Source of the DNA: Procambarus clarkii
Lineage: Eukaryota > Arthropoda > Malacostraca > Decapoda > Cambaridae
Direction of reading: 5' to 3'
Assembly (NCBI RefSeq): GCF_040958095.1
Contig: NC_091175.1
Location: forward strand, 19,239,287-19,303,286
DNA length: 64,000 bases
Notes under the pieces: generated by a model
Databases searched by the model: none
Told to the model about the DNA's origin: nothing
The model's input: only the letters and a program-made list of their open reading frames with translations
Made by a program: the position numbers and the translations under genes
Shown: piece by piece, positions 57,101 through 64,000 of the stretch
Position numbering within the stretch: position 1 is the stretch's first letter
Layout of the letters: the number at the start of each line of letters is the position of its first letter

Positions 57101-57283
57101 AAACACATCGATAGCCTTGATCAATCAGTCCACCTTCTCTCGGCAGGTATGTTGCTGGACGTGTCTGGGGGAATGGTAGTGCCTTATCTGGTTATGGGTT
57201 CCATGCTGCTGCTTGCTGCCTCTGTGATGATGCTCCAGCCTCTCGTCGCCAGACTTCCCGGCTCCAAGATCAATCTCGATTAG
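45070..57283 (+). CDS. SLC16/monocarboxylate transporter-like protein, seven coding exons
   Basis: Model: join 45070-45088, 50626-51442, 51787-51956, 52858-53001, 53534-54146, 54491-54711, 57147-57283; 706 residues, all intron phases consistent. Residues 1-275 are a cytoplasmic Ser/Ala/Pro-rich tail with 11-residue repeats. Residues about 277-700 form a 12-helix MFS fold: DEGYAWLVAGMVFS opens helix 1 (family form DGGxGW), YFQEKRALANGLRAAG (401-416) is the MCT signature before helix 5, a basic KYKRQIKKKIQRG loop separates the halves, and Asp563/Arg567 in SGCDFCIR match the helix-8 Asp/Arg pair used for substrate coupling in MCT1. Known family members move lactate, pyruvate, ketone bodies, thyroid hormone or aromatic amino acids across membranes; the substrate here cannot be told. 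The C-tail is short (INLD). Exon 1 is the least certain. The introns carry many repeats. Confidence 0.85.
45236..45525 (+). mobile_element. LINE family E fragment in transporter intron 1
   Basis: Decayed frame INGDMIQTYKILK...VRKDFFTDNLFPLKRG-like segments and ISIHSFTSKYGKQ resemble the C-terminal reverse-transcriptase region (GDMI.TYK ... SIHSFK) of the family seen at 3717. It has several stops and no tail. Confidence 0.6.
45730..46055. mobile_element. SINE 1 fragment (-) joined to dispersed repeat (+)
   Basis: 45740-45900 read on the minus strand shows GGGTTCAATTCC (B box), GGTGAACAGAGCC inverse and ACCCAGGAGATAG. 45930-46050 (GGGGTTCTGGGAGTTCTTCT, ACTCCCCAAGCCCGGCCCGA, CACCAGGCTGTTGCTGGGAG) is the inverse of 24440-24556. 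Confidence 0.7.
46328..46572. mobile_element. Foldback element FB1, copy 5
   Basis: AGGATTCAATAAATACTTAA, CGAAACCTGTATATCTTTCC, TTGTTTACATTTATTAAACA-like left arm; the right arm CCAAGCTCGTAAACTTCTTA, CGAGGAAAGCTGTACAGGTT, GTAAATGCTTGATGAGTCC is its inverse. Confidence 0.78.
46773..46875 (+). mobile_element. LINE A 3' tail fragment
   Basis: GCTGCGCGTACTAGTGGCTT, TACAAGATTGTAAATACTAT, GCTATGTATTCTCACAAACC, CAATGTACCTTCTTGTATAT and (AAAT)n match the 3' end of the LINE at 57616-58878 (inverse). Confidence 0.8.
46873..47305. repeat. 35-bp minisatellite, about 12 units, intronic
   Basis: The unit is GTTGTGTTGTAGTCACACGA followed by TAACCTTGCTGTAAT; TGCAAT and TATAAT alternate at the end. It starts at the (AAAT)n end of the LINE A tail. 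Confidence 0.95.
47306..48157. other. Intronic, no gene recognised
   Basis: AT-rich. 47820-47900 has loose CTAACCTA/CATAACATAA words, and 47932-47970 is a short tail word GAGTGGCTGTACAAGAATGT of the LINE A/SINE 2 family. (AAT)n at 48131. Confidence 0.5.
48158..48215 (+). mobile_element. SINE 4 fragment (tRNA-like)
   Basis: GAGTACCCAGAGCATAAGTTCGAATCC-type B box followed by TCATCACGGCTCCT matches the 3' half of 48773-48846. Confidence 0.6.
48216..48753. other. Intronic AT-rich DNA
   Basis: 48540-48720 is built of loose ATTTAGATAGTATATTCATT words that resume at 48870-49030. No gene. Confidence 0.5.
48754..48864 (+). mobile_element. SINE 4: tRNA-Ala-like unit inside an 18-bp inverted repeat
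   Basis: TCAAATGAACAAATCCAC (48754-48771) and GTGGATTTGTTCATTTGA (48847-48864) are perfect inverses. Between them is a tRNA-like unit with A box TAGCTCAGTCGATTAAGGC, an anticodon stem around loop GATGCTC (TGC, Ala) and B box GGTTCGAATCC. The acceptor stem is imperfect, so it is a retroposon head rather than a working tRNA. Confidence 0.75.
48865..49136. repeat. Loose ATACATTTAGATA words
   Basis: A decayed simple repeat continuing from 48720, about 20-bp words. Confidence 0.55.
49137..49973. repeat. 31-bp minisatellite, about 27 units, intronic
   Basis: The unit is AACCTGTACAGTGTTCTGAC followed by AACACCTTTCC. The only frequent variants are TCCTG/TTCTG and ACGTG. No stop occurs on the minus strand in any frame, giving three overlapping frames of 275-299 codons that are not genes. 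Confidence 0.96.
49974..50625. other. Intronic, no feature recognised
   Basis: Unique sequence upstream of the transporter N-terminal exon. Confidence 0.4.
50626..51442 (+). CDS. Transporter exon 2 (N-terminal cytoplasmic tail)
   Basis: Acceptor TAATGGACAG/CTG gives phase 1, matching exon 1; an alternative acceptor at 50650 has another phase. The donor is GAAGG/GTAGGT, phase 2. It encodes no membrane helix. Its repeats are five NIPLEASSSAT units (50905-51069) and a 22-residue duplication VVSAVTNIHPYVAS...NTPPE (51259-51390). Confidence 0.7.
50905..51069. repeat. 33-bp coding minisatellite, 5 units
   Basis: Near-identical 33-bp units (CTAGAGGCGTCTTCCTCCGC core) in frame in the transporter tail. 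A 66-bp duplication follows at 51259-51390. Confidence 0.93.
51570..51750. repeat. 30-bp minisatellite, about 6 units, intronic
   Basis: The unit is ACATTCCAGGAGTCATAGGG followed by ACTGACTACA. It lies in the intron just before the helix-1 exon and accounts for a 144-codon frame running into that exon. Confidence 0.88.
51787..51956 (+). CDS. Transporter exon 3 (helices 1-2)
   Basis: Acceptor CATGCCGGCAG/GTAC, donor CTTT/GTGAGTAC. Encodes YAWLVAGMVFSVNLVTAGY, VKSFGILYI and GWVVGLLVGCRGLL. Confidence 0.88.
51957..52857. other. Transporter intron 3
   Basis: 901 bp of AT-rich unique sequence; no repeat family recognised. Confidence 0.6.
52858..53001 (+). CDS. Transporter exon 4 (helices 3-4)
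   Basis: Acceptor GGTTGTTGCAG/CACC, donor GTGG/GTCAGTAAG, phase 1 on both sides. Encodes PVMGALTVAVGPRVCVLAGT, LLAAGGLLLAVP and a glycine-rich helix 4 start. Confidence 0.88.
53002..53533. other. Transporter intron 4 with LINE C-type 3' end
   Basis: 53043-53085 (TTCTCGGCTTGGTGCCTTCT, TTGAAAAATTACTTG) matches the 3' end of LINE C. No other feature. Confidence 0.55.
53534..54146 (+). CDS. Transporter exon 5 (helices 4-9, central loop)
   Basis: Acceptor TGTGTTTCAG/GTAC, donor GCCGG/GTATGTAA. Carries the MCT signature, the basic central loop and the helix-8 Asp/Arg pair. Confidence 0.92.
54355..54385 (+). repeat. Single unit of the 24-bp repeat family
   Basis: GGAGCTGCCTCGTATGGGCC followed by AACAGGCCTTGCAG; in this context it is a piece of a dispersed element, not an array. 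Confidence 0.7.
54491..54711 (+). CDS. Transporter exon 6 (helices 9-11)
   Basis: Acceptor CCCCGTGCAG/GCTA, donor TTATTG/GTAAGG. Encodes LMSGGAGCLLVPLC, HAFCMASFWTLISVLLADQF and WGFFRMTQGVCSFFYP. Confidence 0.9.
54740..54830 (-). mobile_element. LINE D 3' tail fragment
   Basis: TTTACCTGAGGGCCCACTCT, GAACAGGAAGCCGGTGGCTT and ATCAAAGG are the inverse family D tail. Confidence 0.72.
54885..55362. mobile_element. Foldback element FB1, decayed copy 6, split by LINE D tail
   Basis: Left half 54895-55005 (ACTTACGAGATCTGTACCTC, TTGATGTTTAATAAACAG). Right half 55245-55362 (CATGGCCGAGATGAGAGGTA, ATCGTAAGTCGGCACCC). The LINE D fragment 55008-55240 lies between. Confidence 0.5.
55008..55240 (-). mobile_element. 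LINE D 3' end, minus orientation
   Basis: Minus strand encodes PQCRTENRIYFLTHRAINTW and NRLPAEAVNAKLC, then the family tail CTTCGACAAGCCGCCGGCTT...GGTAAA. Confidence 0.8.
55412..56200 (+). mobile_element. CR1-like LINE 3' fragment (family D) in transporter intron 6
   Basis: Readable reverse-transcriptase C-terminal segments: CKTLNVGHNTPMP, YDEEKDLGVKIH, IKRSFDL, LMHPHLDYCIQAWRLHLQKE, RRATKIIPALNQLSYHERL, then FFFSYRSINLWNRLP. Several frame breaks. The 3' tail is GACAAGCCGCCGGCTTCCTG...TCAGGTAAATT repeated. EKDLGV and the 'W.RLP' ending are typical of the CR1/L2 group. Confidence 0.85.
56310..56603 (+). mobile_element. tRNA-derived SINE, family 2 (Gly-like head), LINE A tail
   Basis: The head GTGGTGGTGCAGTGGTAAGA matches a tRNA-Gly-like A box. 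A body with GGCCAGGCCATTGACC follows. The 3' end is CCGAAACGCTATGCGTGCTA, GTGGCTGTACAAGAATGTAA, CTCTTGTATATTTAAATAAA, the same tail as the LINE at 57616-58878. B box not clear. Confidence 0.78.
56935..57100 (+). mobile_element. LINE A-type 3' tail fragment
   Basis: GCCCGAAACGCTTTGCGTAA, TAGTGGCATTGTATGTACTA, GCTCCATCTATAAATCG and CCTGAATAAACATTTTATTT; same family as 34.85 and 36.8 kb. It contains an AGTGGCGTAATAGTGGC stutter. Confidence 0.78.
57147..57283 (+). CDS. Transporter exon 7 (helix 12 and C-terminus)
   Basis: Acceptor CTTCTCTCGGCAG/GTAT in phase 1; encodes MLLDVSGGMVVPYLVMGSML and LLAASVMMLQPLVA, ending SKINLD and TAG at 57281-57283. Confidence 0.9.
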
Positions 57284-57615
57284 CATAATTAATTCATTGT
57301 GTCGGGGGACAGGAAGCCGGAGTGTATTCATATGTAACGTACGTTTATGTTACGTTGTTGGGTAGATTAGATACACAGTGTTTAGTGGGTTTCATATTTA
57401 TTTAGTAGTCCTGAATACAGCAGTGTCGTAGACGTTGAGACGGAGCTTGAAGCAGAGCAGAGAGCTGAGTGAGGCCGGAGTCGCGGAGCTCTATGTGGGA
57501 GAGTGTTGTAGCTGGATGAGGTCCTAGTCTGCTGTCTGTTCTGTGTCGAAGCTGTAGCGTCTTGGAGACGATTAGAACTGCCTACGCCGAGTGCTACATT
57601 CTTGACTGGAAATTG
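57284..57615 (+). other. Transporter 3' UTR candidate
   Basis: Unique except for a GGGGGACAGGAAGCCGG word of the LINE D tail at 57304. No clear AATAAA before the LINE A fragment; the (AAAT)n end of LINE A could supply one only on the other strand. Confidence 0.4.
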
Positions 57616-57845
57616 TACTGTTTATTTATTTATTTATTTAATTATATATATATATACAAGAAGGTACATTGGGATTGTGAGGATACATAGCATAGTAATT
57701 ACAGTCTTGTAAAGCCACTAGTACGCGCAGCGTTTTGGGCTGGTCCTTAATCTAAGAAAATTTTAAGAAGGTGAATACTTGCAAAATTTATAAAAATGAT
57801 AACAGTTACATAGCAAGAAAAAAAATAAAAGATGAGAGAAAATTG

Positions 57846-58105
57846 TAGGTATATTAAAGCACATAGGTAGCTCAGACTGATTGCAATGACAGGTTGAATG
57901 GTAGTTTAGGTAGGTATATTAAAGCACATAGGTAGCTCAGATTGATTGCAATGACAGCTTGAATGGTAGTTTAGGTAGCTATATTAAAGCACATAGGTAG
58001 CTCAGATTAATTGCAATGACAGCTTGAATGGTAGTTTAGGTAGCTATATTAAAGCACATAGGTAGCTCAGATTAATTGCAATGACAGCTTGAATGGTAGT
58101 TTAAC
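57846..58105. repeat. 65-bp tandem repeat, 4 units, in LINE A 3' UTR
   Basis: Units start at 57846, 57911, 57976 and 58041; each contains ATATTAAAGCACATAGGTAG and TTGCAATGACAGCTTGAATG. Confidence 0.93.
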
Positions 58106-58255
58106 TAAAACTAGTAGGCACAATACAGAATATGGCTAGCACATAAAAGAAGACAGCAATGAACACAATGATAAAGTTGTTTGGGTTAAGTACATAAGGA
58201 TTGGGAGATTGGGTAACACTAGATACAGAGCAAATTTAAAGCTCAGTGTAGGACA

Positions 58256-58875
58256 CTACGAAGATGAAATTAGGAACTTTTTGATTTTGGTTTTAAATGA
58301 GGCAAAAGTTGGACAGCTTTTCAATTCACTAGGGAGTGAGTTCCATAGAATAGGTCCCTTAATTTGCATAGAGTGTTTACACAGATTAAGTTTGACCCTG
58401 GGGATATCAAAGAGATATTTATTTCTGGTGTTATGATAATGGGTCCTATTACATCTGTCCAGGGAGAGTTTCAGGGCATGGTTTGCATTTAAGAACAGGG
58501 TTTTGTAAGTGTAGTTGACACAAGAGAATGTGTGGAGGGAGTTAATATTTAGCAAGTTTAGGGATTTAAACAAGGAAGCTGAGTGTTTTCTGAAAGCAGA
58601 GTTTGTTATTATTCTGATAGCAGATTTTTGCTGGGTGAGGATGGGCTTAAGGTGGTTTGCAGTGGTAGACCCCCATGCACAGATACCATAATTAAGATAA
58701 GGATAGATTAGTGCATAATATAGTGAAAGGAGAGCAGAGTTAGGAACATAATATTTTATTTTAGAGAGTATACCAACTATTTTAGAGACTTTCTTAGTTA
58801 TGTGTTGAATGTGGGTGCTAAAGTTGAGTCTCTTGTCTAGGAATAGGCCAAGAAACTTTCCATCATTTTTATTAC
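58256..58875 (-). pseudogene. LINE A reverse transcriptase, C-terminal 205 residues
   Basis: Minus-strand frame without stops: GKFLGLFLDKRLNFSTHIQ, KKVSKIVGILSKIKYYVP, YPYLNYGICAWGSTTANHL, KSAIRIITNSAFR, then HYHNTRNKYLFDIPRVKL and GPILWNSLPSELKSCPTF, FKTKIKKFLISS. These are the thumb and C-terminal boxes of CR1/L2-type ORF2. The catalytic YxDD lies upstream and is not present. Confidence 0.88.
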
Positions 58876-59286
58876 TTTTTTTTTTGCAGGGATATTCCTG
58901 CGCGGGCCCTAAGCCTCTGGCTGGCCCACTAAGTGTTGCTTGTTTCTGTTTTACTTGGGCGGAGTATGAGTATTTATTACTCGTATGGTCGCTTTAGTAA
59001 GATTTTGCCAAATGTGTTTAACAACTTCTTCTGCTCTGTTGAATCTAAGTTGAAATCTTAATGGGTTTGTAACTGTGCACTGTGTTAGATAATGTTCCAG
59101 TGGTCTGTCGGGCATTTCTCCACAGTGTTGACATTTCCTCTCATCTTCCGGAACCTGTAAGCCTATTTCCCATGCACATGGGTATCCAAGCCTGATACGA
59201 TGTTAGTGTACTTCTGTTGTTCTACTGCTCCCTTTCATCAAACTAAGTGGTTCGTAGTTGGTTGAATTCTTGTACCAACCCGCAGA

Positions 59287-59949
59287 TCATGATGTTGCAA
59301 CTGCTGTGTTGTGGTCACTGTACATCTTTTGCATTGCTCTGTTTCTAATTACTTTCTTAATCTGTGATAGACTCTGTGGTATGTAAACGTCTACATTTCT
59401 CCTCTTAGTAGCAAGTTTTGCAGCTTCGTCTGCGATGTCATTTCCTATTATTCCCACATGACTTGGCACCCAGTTGATAAGTACCCGTCGGCCTTGTCGT
59501 TTGAGTGTTTGCATTAATGATATGACATTTGTGATCAGATGTATGTTATCACATATGTGTTCTTGTTGCAAGGTTTCAATGGCGGTTCTCGAATCTGTAT
59601 GTATGATAACATGTTGTCGGTGTTGAGCAAGAGCATGTTCCAAAGCCTTTTGAATGGCTAGCATCTCTGTTTGTAAAGTCGAGCTCCCATTTGAGAGCCT
59701 CCAACTATTTACAGAGTTTCCTGCTTTAACTGCAGCTCCGGTTTCTTGTCCCTGCTGGTCTACTGATCCATCTGTGAAGTAAGTGAAGCTGTCGGATGCC
59801 ATGTTTGCTTCTATATGCATCTGTGCAATGCTACGTAGCAGATGAGGATTTGTATGGTTCTTTTTTCCTTCAATAACCATAATCTTAAAGTCTGCTGGCG
59901 GAGATTCCCAAGGGGCTTGCATAACAATCTGCATGTATTTCGTCGACAC
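59287..59949 (-). pseudogene. LINE B ORF2: RNase H domain
   Basis: Complete catalytic set: FTDGSVD (Asp), LQTEMLAIQKAL (Glu), HTDSRTAIETL (Asp), NWVPSHVGIIGNDIADEAAK (His, Asp). The C-terminal zinc motif follows after one stop near 59200. Confidence 0.9.
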
Positions 59950-60844
59950 CCCTCTCAGTGACTGTGTTTGTTATACCGAATGTATTGATGGTGTTTATCG
60001 CACAATGGGTCCACCTGTTGCTATTGGAGGCTCTTCTGTCCAGAGTTAGTGCTCCAGTGATTATATCTTTAAGTGAACTGATTTTAGGTCTAGTCAATAT
60101 CTTGGTCAGCATCCACGTAGCGATCCCTTTTACCCTTATTTCAATCGACGTTAGCTTGGTTTCTAGTCTTAGGTTCAGTATTTTAGTCCATCTGGGAGCC
60201 CCTGTTATGATTCGCAATACATCGTTTTGAAGAACCTCAACGTTTGCCCACTGACCAGGAGAAAGAGTGAGTAAGGCAGGCGCTGCATAATCAACCAGGG
60301 AACGAACGGCGTGTGTGTAAAACATTCTTAACACTTTGTGTCCCGCTCGTAGACGGGGCCCTGTGATTGCTCTCATTATTTTTAGTCGTGATTTTGCTTT
60401 CTCCTTTAGATATTGAATTTGCTTATTGAATGTCACTTTAAAATCTATCCACACTCCGAGATATTGATATTGTGTAACCCACTGAAGGTTAATGTCTTGA
60501 ATGCGTAGGTGCCTGTCTGGAGTGTTGCCGCCTAGTCTCATTGCCTTAGACTTCTGTGCAGATATTTTCAGCCCTAAAACGCTGCATTCTGATGCTACTT
60601 TATCTAATGCACCTTGTGCTTTATTTAGAAGTGAAGAACCTGTAATGACTAATGCTATATCATCAGCATAGCTTAGCAATTTAACCCCTTCTGTAAATGT
60701 CATGGTAACAAGGTTTTCCATAAGGATGTTAAAAAGACTAGGACTGAGGACTCCTCCTTGTGGAGTCCCATTCTCATGCAGTCCGACACTTGTCCTTGCA
60801 ACTTTACTCTGGCATACCTGTGACTTAGGTAATCTTGAATCCAT
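59885..60844 (-). pseudogene. LINE B ORF2: reverse transcriptase palm, thumb and connection
   Basis: GTPQGGVLSPSLFNILM, then LLSYADDIALVITG with the catalytic YADD at 60659-60670, LGLKISAQKSKAM, YQYLGVWID, and the AGHKVLRMFYTHAVRSLVDY thumb. The frame stops near 59885. Confidence 0.9.
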
Positions 60845-62610
60845 GCTAGCATTTTTCCCTTTACACCTTTTTTAACTAAGGTGTGTAATATTGCTTGCGG
60901 GCTTGCAAGTGCGAATGCTTTTTCTAGATCAAGGAAGATCACTATAGCTGGACCTGAGTTAACTGTTCCTAGTAATGTTGCTATGCAATTGGCAGTACCT
61001 ACTCCTCTAGTGAAGCCAAATATATGTTTATGAAGGTCTCCAGTCTTCCACAGTAGCCTATTTAAGACCATCCGTTCTGCAGTTTTACTAATGCATGATG
61101 TTAATGAAATGGGTCTGTAATTGCCAGGTTCTTTCGGCTTAGGAATCGGTATGATGTCTGCTTTCTTCCAAGAGGTCGGTAGTTTGCCTTGCTGCCAAGA
61201 TGCATTGATGACGTCCAATATTCCTTGTTCTCCAGCAGGACCTGCATGTGCGACCATTGAGTATGTAATGTTATCAGCACCTGGTGCAGTGTCCTTACCA
61301 CCTTTTTTGGCCCTGATTAGTTCTTGTGTGGTGAAGGGACAGTCACATTCGTCATTTATAGCTATGCTCTCATGAATGACTGTCAACCTCTCTTGTTTTA
61401 ATTGTTCTTGCTGCCTGCTGACTATTGCAGGAAGCTGATATGAAGCTGTTCTTTCTGCAAATTGGAGAGCAAGTCTCTCAGCCTCCTGCAATGGTTGAAT
61501 ACATGCTTGTGGTCGGGCTGGTCGACCTGATATAGTTTTAATCTGACCCCATATCTTGCCAAGACTACTATGTTCATTTAGAGTTTGACACCACTCAAAC
61601 CATCTTGCCTCCTTTACTTCTCTAGAAACTCGTCTTGCTTCAGATATCACCGCTCTTAGCAGAGTTCTTCCTTCTGGTGTGGGGGTTCTCTTGAGATGTT
61701 TTCTGAAGATGTTGACTCTGTGGTTCTGTTCTTTAACTTCATTACTATAGAACCAATAGTTCTTTCGTTTTGTGTTTCCTGTGATAATGATTGGAATAGC
61801 TTTGTTTGCAGCAGCTGCAATGGCTTCCTGCAGATTGGTCTCGTGTATGTTCAAATTTTCAGATGGCGTGTATGTTGCATACCATTTTTCAAGTTCTTCT
61901 TGGTATATATTCCAACTGGTCTTTCTTAAATTCCACCTAGGTTGTGCAGGTGGTGTAGGAGGTCGTTCTATGTTTAGTGTTGTGACAGTAGCATAGTGGT
62001 CACTGGTGATCACCGGGTCTACTTCCCACTTCGCCTGTTGCTGGAGTGCTGTTGAGATTAATGTAAGATCAAGGGAACCTCCTAGAATGTGAGTGGGTTC
62101 CCCAGTGTTGAGAAGTCTAATTTCAAGTACTTCTCGCAGAGCTGCAGCTAAATGGCGCCCATCTGCATTGGCTGGCCCAGTCGCACCTAACTCTTGATGA
62201 TGAGCATTAAAATCCCCAGCAATAATTACATTTTCCTGCGTGGCCAAGGCAAGCACTGCCTCTGCTTCTAGTTTACGTCTAAGGGACTTGTAAACGTTGT
62301 ATATGAGGAGCTCAATATTACCCATATTCACTGTTACTGCTAATACCTCTACTCCATCCCCACATGAAACTGGGTCTATTTTCTTGCTAGGTATTGTGTT
62401 CCTGACTAGGGTCATTAATCCTCTTTGTCTCCCCTGCTCATACGGTATAACATAGTGCCGATATCCAGCTAATCTGAAGGATTTCGTGGCTGGGAAAAGA
62501 GTTTCTTCCAAAACGATTATATCTGCTTTCGTGCTGATTGCAGCCTCCTAAAGTGTGTGGTTTTTATTTCCAAGATCTTGTATGTTCCACTGCAGTATTC
62601 GTAATGGCCA
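60844..62610 (-). pseudogene. LINE B ORF2: endonuclease and N-terminal reverse transcriptase
   Basis: Endonuclease: LRILQWNIQDLGNKN (Asn motif), one in-frame stop near 62548, VLEETLFP (Glu), VIIAGDFNAHHQELGA (GDFN) and ITSDHYATV (SDH). Reverse transcriptase: TAPGADNITY, NYRPISLTSCISKTAERMV and FLDLEKAFALAS (first catalytic Asp). The frame changes near 60800-60850. Confidence 0.9.
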
Positions 62611-62639
62611 GACGACGGTTTCAGTTGGTGTTGCCTGTT

Positions 62640-63960
62640 CTACCAGAGCTCCTCTTCGGGATCGACCTCTATATTCTCCACCTCGCATGTCGTGTCGCTG
62701 CAAATCGGACTGCATTGATTGTTCGTGGTCATCCCCGGCGTTGTTGGAATCTGTGCATAACTGTGGTCCATCACTTTGTTGTTGGTATTGCTGTATGTCG
62801 GACTGCATTGATTGCTCGTGGCTGTTTCTTGTGTTGTCGGAACCTGTGCATCTCTGCTGTTCAATACGTCTTTGTTGGTGTTGTTGCATATCAGACTGCA
62901 TTGGCTGTTGTTGTCTGTCTCTTGTGTTGTAAGATTCTGTTGATCTTGGATGGTCACTGCTTCTTGCAGTTGCTGTTGTAAATGTTGATGTTCCGGTGTC
63001 TTGACTACCCGACTGTTGTTGGTAGTCTGTATGTCTATGTTGCATTGTTTGTCCTCTTGTGCTCCGTCTTGTCTCAGACTGTCTGTTTCTTGTGTAACTG
63101 TGGTCTGCTGCACGATCTTGTCCATTATCACACAAGTGATTTCTTGAGTCTGTTGCTGTGAGGCGTGAGGCGTCATCTGTAGGCAATTGATAATGGTCTC
63201 TGCCATGATCTTCACGATGGTTTTCAGCTGGACCTCGGTGGTAAAACTGTATATCTGTTGTGTTGATTCCGAAAGTAATTGCTTTTTGCTCTTTTGCATT
63301 TGCTGTATTTCTGCAGCACTTTTGTGTATTTTCTGATTTGGAATTAATAGATTCGGGAAGTTTTGCTCTGTGAGAGTGAGTGTGTGTTGTGGCTGTGTAC
63401 GAGTGTTCCAGACGTTGGTGTTGGTGTATGTGGTGCTGGTCTGTGTGTTTATCCTGGCCTGAGCTGTCTGCACTTTTTCTTTCCGTGCAGAGCAGGTTGT
63501 GTTCCAGGCATGATGTTTGCCTCCACAATTTGGACATTTGGCTGTTGTGGCTTGGTTTGCCTTGTGCTTGGCTATGCAGTCTTTGGTTGGATGTCTCAGG
63601 CTGCACACTCCGCATCTCTCCTGTCCGGTGCAGCGTGATTGATGATGGCCGTATTTCTGACACCTGAAGCAGCGCAGGGGTTCTGGGACGTATGGTCTCT
63701 GTCGGTATGTTCCCCAATTTCCAAGACTGAATGTTTCTGGCACGTCCCATGACGGTCACCAGAACCTGACGTGTCGCTGCCTTGTCCACTTTTGTGCGGC
63801 ATCGTTCCGCATTCAGGATTTGCTTGTGTTCTAGTGCTGGATCCAGGAGAAAGTCGATTGGGTATCCCAAAAGCACGACTCATGTGCGTCTTTCTGAAGG
63901 GTCCAGCTTTTCCAAGCATACAGGTTTCCCTTGCAGGACTCTTACTTTTTCTAAGTAATT
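62640..63960 (-). pseudogene. LINE B ORF1, gag-like protein
   Basis: A 367-codon frame (62640-63743) starts PETFSLGNWGTYRQRPYVPE. It carries the knuckles CFRCQKYGHHQSRC, CGVCSLRHPTKDC and CPNCGGKHHAWNTTC, then a Gln/Thr/Asn-rich C-terminal part. The N-terminal part continues upstream in another frame (HKQILNAERCRTKVDKAATR, QVLVTVMGR), so one frame change lies near 63745. Confidence 0.85.
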
Positions 63961-64000
63961 TGCAGTCTGTTGGTCTTGTGGTGTTATTATTATTTCTCCT

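Larger units (their letters stand above)
57616..58878 (-). mobile_element. CR1/L2-like LINE 3' part (family A), interrupted by LINE B
   Basis: Minus strand: the ORF2 C-terminus reads through at least 200 codons to a stop near 58256, then a 3' UTR with four 65-bp tandem units, then GCTGCGCGTACTAGTGGCTT...CTTGTATATA(T)n and (AAAT)n at 57616-57660. The 5' side is cut by LINE B at 58879. Confidence 0.88.
58879..64000 (-). mobile_element. I-superfamily LINE (family B), nearly complete, extends beyond window
   Basis: Order on the minus strand: ORF1 with three zinc knuckles (about 63900-62640), endonuclease (62610-61950), reverse transcriptase (61400-60200), RNase H (59949-59300), C-terminal zinc motif CQHCGEMPDRPLEHYLTQC (about 59085-59145), 3' UTR and a 10-base poly(A) at 58879-58888. 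RNase H plus zinc-knuckle ORF1 places it in the I superfamily (I, Nimb, LOA or R1-like clades). It has a few frame interruptions but long open frames, so it is a fairly young copy. Its 5' end is outside the window. Confidence 0.9.

Overview
This window looks like repeat-dense nuclear DNA from an arthropod, most likely a decapod crustacean, with a freshwater crayfish as the best guess. The gene structures have GT-AG introns. There are at least five LINE lineages, several tRNA-derived SINEs, many inverted-repeat elements, and long CA, TA and TC microsatellites. About twenty distinct minisatellites are present. The crayfish assignment rests on my recollection of these repeat families and was not checked against any database.

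Host genes are few. (1) 9306-9482 is the last coding exon of a GPI-anchored Ly6/three-finger protein. (2) 28123-30854 is a small two-exon gene for a predicted secreted protein with a highly charged C-terminal half. (3) 45070-57283 is a seven-exon model of an SLC16/monocarboxylate-transporter-like protein. Its intron phases all agree and it gives about 706 residues, with a long Ser/Ala/Pro-rich N-terminal tail that contains a coding minisatellite. (4) 21638-21802 is a weaker candidate orphan exon.

Layout: 1-2600 is a 26-bp satellite of exactly 100 units. 2601-9300 holds CA-rich SINE/LINE debris and three minisatellites. 9306-11460 holds the three-finger exon, a 23-bp array and a foldback element. 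11460-17760 holds low-complexity DNA, a 550-bp element with identical 118-bp terminal inverted repeats, a 27-bp array and a 46-bp hairpin. 18000-27650 is a mosaic of CR1-like LINE tails, SINEs, foldback elements and short multi-hairpin elements. 28100-30900 is the secreted-protein gene. 32690-40512 holds two copies of one RNase H-bearing LINE family and a MITE family, with one LINE copy inserted in a MITE between 11-bp target duplications. 40690-41285 is a C/CA-rich tract. 44215-49973 has three minisatellites and the first transporter exon. 50626-57283 is the rest of the transporter, with stacked nested insertions in its last intron. 57616-64000 is a CR1/L2-like LINE 3' end interrupted by a nearly full I-superfamily LINE on the minus strand.

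The clearest biology beyond the genes is retroposon parasitism. Two different tRNA-headed SINEs share their 3' tails with two different LINE 3' ends in the same window, as expected for SINE/LINE partnerships, and the tail of the first pair appears to seed the CA microsatellites. A second signal is a family of short elements made of consecutive hairpins that share one CGGGC-loop-GCCCG module. One copy has inserted into a SINE with a 7-bp target duplication.
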